From Enterovibrio norvegicus_B (GTDB lineage: Bacteria; Pseudomonadota; Gammaproteobacteria; Enterobacterales; Vibrionaceae), in the NCBI RefSeq assembly GCF_002876705.1, contig NZ_MDAG01000014.1:186001-250000 (forward strand): 64,000 nucleotides of DNA, in the 5' to 3' direction. The number at the start of each line of letters is the position of its first letter. The first letter of the stretch is position 1. The notes under the pieces are model-generated. The model did not search any database. It saw nothing but the letters and a program-made list of their open reading frames with translations, and had not been told where the DNA came from. Positions 60,501 to 64,000 of the stretch are shown here, one piece after another. Both the position numbers and the translations under genes were made by a program.

Positions 60501-60719
60501 TACGCCGTTGACCGAAGTTTCAATCGGATCGGCAATGGCCTGCTCAACCACCTCAGCACTTGCACCTGAATAAATCGCAGACACGTTAACGGAAGGAGGG
60601 CTGATTCTTGGGTATTCTGCGACGGGCAGATTGAGCAATGCGATTGCCCCCGCCAGCGTCAGAATAATCGAAATAACCAGCGCAAACTTTGGACGCTGAA
60701 TAAAAAAGCGGCTCAACAT
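57570..60719 (-). CDS. RND-type multidrug efflux permease (HAE1 family)
   Basis: A 1049-residue AcrB-type inner-membrane pump. The N-terminus LSRFFIQRPKFALVISIILTLAG is family-typical; TM4 has the proton-relay pair GIVVDDAILVIENV, TM10 has AAKNAILIVEF with the Lys, and the porter domains lie at about residues 40-330 and 560-860. It forms a tripartite system with an adaptor and an outer-membrane channel; the adaptor gene precedes it by 6 bases, and no channel gene is adjacent. The substrates are not readable. Confidence 0.93.
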   Translation of the reverse strand: MLSRFFIQRPKFALVISIILTLAGAIALLNLPVAEYPRISPPSVNVSAIYSGASAEVVEQAIADPIETSVNGVENMIYMSSKSANDGSYSLNVTFDIGTDPDMAQVNVQNRVAQIESKLPPEVRQVGVTVKKRSPDLLMVLNFYSPEGKYDDQFLVNYINLNVKDQLARVKGISEVNVVGGGEYAMRVWLNPEKMANLGITTSDIRSVLAEQNVQVAAGDIGAPPFNDAQEMTFKLVTQGRLGSVEEFEQVVVRANTDGSMVYLKDVADISLGRKFYSGNGKYRDRPASIVILNLQSDANALESGGLIMERLDDLSENFPEGMAYEASYDTTLFVAESIKGVVKTLIEAVLLVIAVTYLFLGSFRSTLIPVVAIPVSLVGTFAIMLAAGFTINTVTLFGLILAIGIVVDDAILVIENVDTNMAKDPSLTPRQATLIAMKEVTGPIITSTLVLLAVFLPVAMLPGITGIMYRQFALTICISVLISSINALTLSPALCSLVLKQGEDNHARWFKKFNRGLEKVTNKYGSVAGFLVRKTVVLGTLFVVAVGAAGYFAKTTSTGFVPQEDKGVLLVNIQLPDAASLSRTEEVTRKLTQIVKNEPGVDGATVANGFAFLTGAAASNGASMFIKLKDWETRQALEGEHDAFSITNRINGAAAMHLPEAIVFAMGPPAVPGMGAASGFEFVLEDTLGRSRSDLAMLMQQLMVKANEQPEIARTFSTFRANVPHFYVDIDREKAKQLGIPLSEIFTTLQGNLASMYVNDFSMYGKNYRVTIQADSDYRNDLDSLGRFHVRSNSGDMIPLSTLIDVEQVFEPDVAWRYNMYRSAVIQGSPAPGYSSGDAIAAMERVAAEMLPQGYQYEWTGMAYQEVQAGNLAIYAFILALIFIYLFMVAQYESWSIPLAIILVVPVATLGSFLALAMTGTPLNLYAQIGLVLLIALAAKNAILIVEFGKYEREEKEMSIADAAVEGGKLRFRAVNMTSWSFILGIMPLIFASGAGHISQNSLGISLTGGLLCVLLAGTFLIPGFFALIQRLREKHHGGSTKLAELDD

Positions 60720-60725
60720 CGTCGA

Positions 60726-61847
60726 TTACGCTCCCTGATCTTGGAGACGTACAGTCATGCCGTTACGAACACGTTGCAGACCTTTCACCAACACTTGCTC
60801 TTTTATCTGCAAGCCGTCTTTAACGATAACGCCAGTGTCGGTTTGCACACCTAACACCACGTTTCGACGTTCAACTATGTTCCCTTCTTTTAGCACCATG
60901 ACGTAATCCCCTTCCAGATCGGTTTGTACCGACAAACGTGGGATGACAATGCTAGGCGTGGAGGCTTTGTCGCGCACTACCACCTCAACATATTGGCCAG
61001 GTAACAAACGAAATTCAGGATTAGGAAAGCTCGCGCGCAGGGCAATGGTGCCCGTTTTTAGATCAATACGGTTACCAATGTAGTCAATGTGACCTGCGTG
61101 TTTATAGTCATGCCCTTTGCCAAGTTTCAGGAACACTTCCGCATTGCCGCTACGGCCTTCGCCACTGCCCGAGATCAAATCTGCACCCATGTTTAAGCGC
61201 TGCTTCTCGCTCATGGAGAAAGCCGCTTGCATTGGGTCAAGGCTGACGATGGTGGTAAGCACACCCGTTGATGGTGAAACCAAGTCGCCAATACTGGCAT
61301 TACTTTCACTGATACGGCCGGTAAAAGGAGCAACTATTTCGGTATGGGCCATATCAACTTCAGCGCCTTTCAACTGCGCTTCCGCAGATTTTAGCGCCGC
61401 TTCTGCCTGCAGTTTCACCGCGGTTAATCGGTCAAATTCAGACTGGCTAATGCCACCTTTAGGTAAAAGATCTTTTCCGCGTTCCCAATCCAAAGTGGTA
61501 TTGGTTACGCCTGCCTTTGCCTGCGCAATCGCGGCATCCGCGCTCGCCACTTTGGCTTCATACAAAGAAGGATCGATTTGATAGAGCTTTTGACCTTGAA
61601 AAACCAATTCACCTTCTTTGAAAAAACGTTCTTTCAGGTAACCAGACACCTGCGGAACAATGCTGACATCTTCAACGGCCTGCGTTCGCCCAACAAAGGT
61701 TTGACGCGCTTGATAATCAATCACGTGTGCAGCTTCGACCGACACTAGAGGGACAAACCCGCCGCCTTGTTGTGCTTCTTTACCGCCGCAACCAACCAAT
61801 AGCGTTGCGCTAATCAGCGCAGGAAGCAGTAACTTCCGGTTGACCAT
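60726..61847 (-). CDS. RND efflux periplasmic adaptor (MFP)
   Basis: A 373-residue lipoprotein adaptor of the AcrA type: signal and lipobox LLVGCGG, then a lipoyl half (VSIVPQVSGYLKERFFKEGELVFQGQKLYQID), a coiled-coil hairpin (about residues 85-155), a second lipoyl half (TEIVAPFTGRISES), and a beta-barrel (FRLLPGQYVEVVV). It starts ATG at 61847 after AGGAGAG; a longer frame to 61895 lacks sense. First gene of the pair with the RND permease. Confidence 0.92.
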   Translation of the reverse strand: MVNRKLLLPALISATLLVGCGGKEAQQGGGFVPLVSVEAAHVIDYQARQTFVGRTQAVEDVSIVPQVSGYLKERFFKEGELVFQGQKLYQIDPSLYEAKVASADAAIAQAKAGVTNTTLDWERGKDLLPKGGISQSEFDRLTAVKLQAEAALKSAEAQLKGAEVDMAHTEIVAPFTGRISESNASIGDLVSPSTGVLTTIVSLDPMQAAFSMSEKQRLNMGADLISGSGEGRSGNAEVFLKLGKGHDYKHAGHIDYIGNRIDLKTGTIALRASFPNPEFRLLPGQYVEVVVRDKASTPSIVIPRLSVQTDLEGDYVMVLKEGNIVERRNVVLGVQTDTGVIVKDGLQIKEQVLVKGLQRVRNGMTVRLQDQGA

Positions 61848-62203
61848 TTTTCTCTCCTTTTCCTTAACACTCCCCCTCAATGGGATGAATACCAAGGTTT
61901 ACTGATTACTTTATAGAAACGCATTTCACTTGAGGCCGTTTGATGTGCTTCAAGCCATTGTTTAGCCGACATTATTTGCGGCTCACGAATGCACATAATT
62001 GCACATATTGATAACAGACAAATAAGGAATGTTAGAAAATACGGCCATGACAGCAGAAGTATGACAAGCGATCCTTTCTGTTAGCTGTACAGCCAAACAA
62101 AAAGCGCAAAAGAATCAGTAACAAGTGAGGAAGAAGTGTGACGAAATGTGTCTAAAGGAGAAGCATGGCGACCTCTTTGCCGCCATGTTGAAAAGGTAGC
62201 GTT
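61848..62203. other. RND promoter region and terminator of the FMN reductase gene
   Basis: 356 bases without a gene. ATGGCG (62165-62170)/CGCCAT (62181-62186) is a small hairpin just past the FMN reductase stop. No TetR- or MarA-type palindrome stood out in the promoter part. Confidence 0.5.
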
Positions 62204-62731
62204 TTACGACGCCAACGATGCCATGGCAGTTTTCAATGCATTGTTCAACGTTTCGTCTTTCAACGATCCCGTTTCCATATCGAAATTATCATAGAAAGAA
62301 GGGACAGAAAGACTGGCCGTCACGTCTGCGGCAAAATGCGGTGCAGAGGTGGTTGCAGCAGCCAACACGTTACGCGCACCACCTGGGCCCGGGGACGTTG
62401 ATAACAAGACAGTTTTTTTGCCTTGGAACACTTTTTGGTTAATGCGCGATGCCCAATCAAAGAGGTTCTTGTAAGCCGCAGAATAAGAGCCATTGTGCTC
62501 AGCAAAAGAAATCACTAACACATCAGACTGACCAATTTTCTCGAAAAATGCTTTTGCTTTATCAGGCTGACCCAGCGCCTTTTCCTGATCAACGCTGAAC
62601 AGCGGCAATTCATAATCATTCAGGTCGAGCACTTCCGTTTCTGCGCCATCAACCAGACTGGCCGCATACGTCACCAACTGTTTATTGATGGACTCGGTGC
62701 TGCTCGAAGCTGCAAACGCCAATACTTTCAT
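62204..62731 (-). CDS. NADPH-dependent FMN reductase-like flavoprotein
   Basis: A 175-residue flavodoxin-like reductase: MKVLAFAASSSTESINKQL, FAEHNGSYSAAYKNLFDW (the FMN and NADPH region), and TSPGPGGARNVLAAA. The start at 62731 has an AGGAGAG SD; the frame continues to 62803 without good signal. Reduces quinones, azo compounds or FMN; physiological role not defined. Alone with its own hairpin. Confidence 0.85.
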   Translation of the reverse strand: MKVLAFAASSSTESINKQLVTYAASLVDGAETEVLDLNDYELPLFSVDQEKALGQPDKAKAFFEKIGQSDVLVISFAEHNGSYSAAYKNLFDWASRINQKVFQGKKTVLLSTSPGPGGARNVLAAATTSAPHFAADVTASLSVPSFYDNFDMETGSLKDETLNNALKTAMASLAS

Positions 62732-63056
62732 TTTCTCTCCTTGAAGGTTTAAAGGTGATGCCTCACCAATATCCCTGCCAGCATACCACTCCCATCGCCC
62801 CATGCCAGTACCGCTGCTCAGTCGGTTGTTTTTGTGGCATTTTTATCAACAAAATACCGATTTTTGTTTTGCGTGTTTTAAATTAAAACGGGCTCCAGAA
62901 AATAAAAAGTCTTTGTTTATAAAGATATAACCGTACACATCCACACTTTGGAAATAAACGTCTCATTAGTGAGTCAATACTTAACTACACTTTTCAATGA
63001 CTAAACAGCAACTTCCTAATAATTCGAACTCACAATCAAGGAACACGGTTGTCGTT
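62732..63056. other. Divergent promoter region, no gene
   Basis: 325 bases between the FMN reductase gene and the solute-binding protein gene. It is A/T-rich (62840-63000). Nothing recognisable apart from a weak AAGGA at about 63038, 14 bases before the next ATG. Confidence 0.5.
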
Positions 63057-64000
63057 ATGAAAACATTGTTCAGGTTTGTCAGCGCCATCTTTTTTCTTTT
63101 CGTCTTTGCTCCTAGCATCGTTTGGGCAAAGCCTGTGTCTGGGTCGCACTTAAAAGTCTTTATTCCCAGCTTGCCCTATATCTATATTTCCCATTCCATC
63201 AATGCTGCACTTCTTCGCCCCGCAAACAACGAGCAGGGCTGGGAATATGACATGGCAACCAGCCATAAAGTCATTGATGAACGCACTTACGAGTTCACAC
63301 TAAGAAAGGGCGTTAAGTTCCAAGATGGAACACCATTTAATGCAGATGCCGTGCTGTTAAATATGGAGCATTTCAAAAAGGCCCCTTTTCTCTTCACCAA
63401 AATAGACACGGTATTTGATCGCGCAGAAAAGATTGATGACTACACCGTGCGTTTTCATTTAACGCAGAAATACGGTCAATTTTTAAATGATGCCATTTGG
63501 ATTCAATTCTATACCCGAACGTATCTAGAAAAGTTCGGCTGGAACGGCAAAGCAACGTGCCCAAATTTGGCTGAACCTGGCCCATATGGCCTTGGCCCTT
63601 ACATCTTAAAAGAGGGTTACATTGAAGGCGATAGACAAACGCCCAACGCGGTGCTTGAAGCCAACCCAAACTATTGGAACCCTGAGTATCCAAAAATTGA
63701 AAAGGTCACCGTCTACACTGAGCTCGACAGTAAGGTCGCGCTAGAAAGGGCCATCGACAGAGACGGCGAGCTGGATATCATGCCCATCCCGGTGTCTGAG
63801 AAACGCCGCGTCAATGAGTCACTTTACGCTAAGTTGGTGACTGCGCCGTCTACCGATAACATCGCAATTCACATCAACATGATCACAGGCAATAAACGCC
63901 TGCAAGACAAAGCTGTGCGTGTCGCGCTGAACAAAGCCATCGACCAACGTCGTTTACTCAGCAAATATTACGATGGTGAAGGACAAATCAAACCAACTCT
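63057..64000 (+). CDS. Family 5 solute-binding protein, runs off the window
   Basis: The frame is open to the end of the window. It has a signal peptide (hydrophobic AIFFLFVFAPSIVWA) and an SBP_bac_5 domain (nickel/peptide binding): TYEFTLRKGVKFQDGTPFNADAVLLNMEHF, YTVRFHLTQKYGQFLNDAI, GLGPYILKEGYIEG, NAVLEANPNYWN. Such domains belong to ABC importers for oligopeptides or nickel (NikA/OppA), and in some bacteria head fused signalling proteins; the C-terminus is not visible, so which cannot be decided. The ATG at 63057 has a weak SD. Confidence 0.85.
   Translation, partial: MKTLFRFVSAIFFLFVFAPSIVWAKPVSGSHLKVFIPSLPYIYISHSINAALLRPANNEQGWEYDMATSHKVIDERTYEFTLRKGVKFQDGTPFNADAVLLNMEHFKKAPFLFTKIDTVFDRAEKIDDYTVRFHLTQKYGQFLNDAIWIQFYTRTYLEKFGWNGKATCPNLAEPGPYGLGPYILKEGYIEGDRQTPNAVLEANPNYWNPEYPKIEKVTVYTELDSKVALERAIDRDGELDIMPIPVSEKRRVNESLYAKLVTAPSTDNIAIHINMITGNKRLQDKAVRVALNKAIDQRRLLSKYYDGEGQIKPT

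Overview
The window looks like chromosomal DNA of a marine gammaproteobacterium in the Vibrionaceae, with a Grimontia/Enterovibrio/Photobacterium-like gene mix. The inference rests on a GbpA-type chitin oxidase behind a c-di-GMP riboswitch, an NptA-type Na+/phosphate symporter behind a PhoB box, EfpL, a TonB receptor-YfiR-GGDEF operon, a PotD-like protein, DcuC and RarD. I saw no rRNA, tRNA, prophage, CRISPR array or intact insertion sequence. Genes are closely packed on both strands, and many transcription units end in clear rho-independent hairpins.

Region by region: 1-6.8 kb holds an AraC C-terminus, two LysE/RhtB exporters, an M20 peptidase, a GST with a divergent LysR regulator, a methyltransferase and a TrmK-like tRNA methyltransferase. 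7.3-12.7 kb holds a lipoprotein, a repeat element, and a receptor-YfiR-diguanylate cyclase operon. 13-16.8 kb holds a Nudix hydrolase, a DoxX/ECF sigma/anti-sigma cluster and EfpL. 17-22.2 kb holds lipoproteins, a PepSY protein, TrxC and a Fur-box-preceded small gene plus fumC. 22.8-26.4 kb holds a Dcu transporter and the rtcB2-prfH RNA repair/ribosome rescue operon, with a 15-codon ORF in its leader. 26.7-31 kb holds a TIR-bounded repeat, a DUF3302-HlyD pair, a PotD-like protein and an APH-fold kinase. 31-35.4 kb holds lipoproteins, including a seven-repeat beta-propeller, and an Imm33-like protein. 35.5-37.8 kb is a pyroglutamate operon (DUF969-DUF979-pcp). 38-43 kb holds an L,D-transpeptidase, nptA and gbpA. 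43.2-47.8 kb holds a KefB/KefG-type antiporter operon with an HxlR regulator and a divergent peroxiredoxin-like gene. 48-53 kb holds another LysE exporter, a DCC protein, a PilZ protein, a prolyl aminopeptidase and RarD. 53-64 kb holds a PTS EIIC-EAL fusion, DcuC, an RND pump pair, an FMN reductase and the 5' end of a family 5 solute-binding protein gene.

Two themes recur. The first is cyclic di-GMP: a diguanylate cyclase with a YfiR-like partner, a PilZ receptor, a GEMM-I riboswitch on gbpA, and an EAL phosphodiesterase fused to a sugar-PTS permease. These could link nutrient (chitin/beta-glucoside) sensing to surface attachment, but that link is inference. The second is stress and nutrient control visible in the DNA: a Fur box before fumC, a three-repeat PhoB box before nptA, a CRP palindrome before gbpA, and palindromes at the HxlR locus. 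The least explained items are the EIIC-EAL fusion, the leader ORF of rtcB2-prfH, the TIR repeat family, and two strong orphan hairpins (7157-7192 and 22420-22457).
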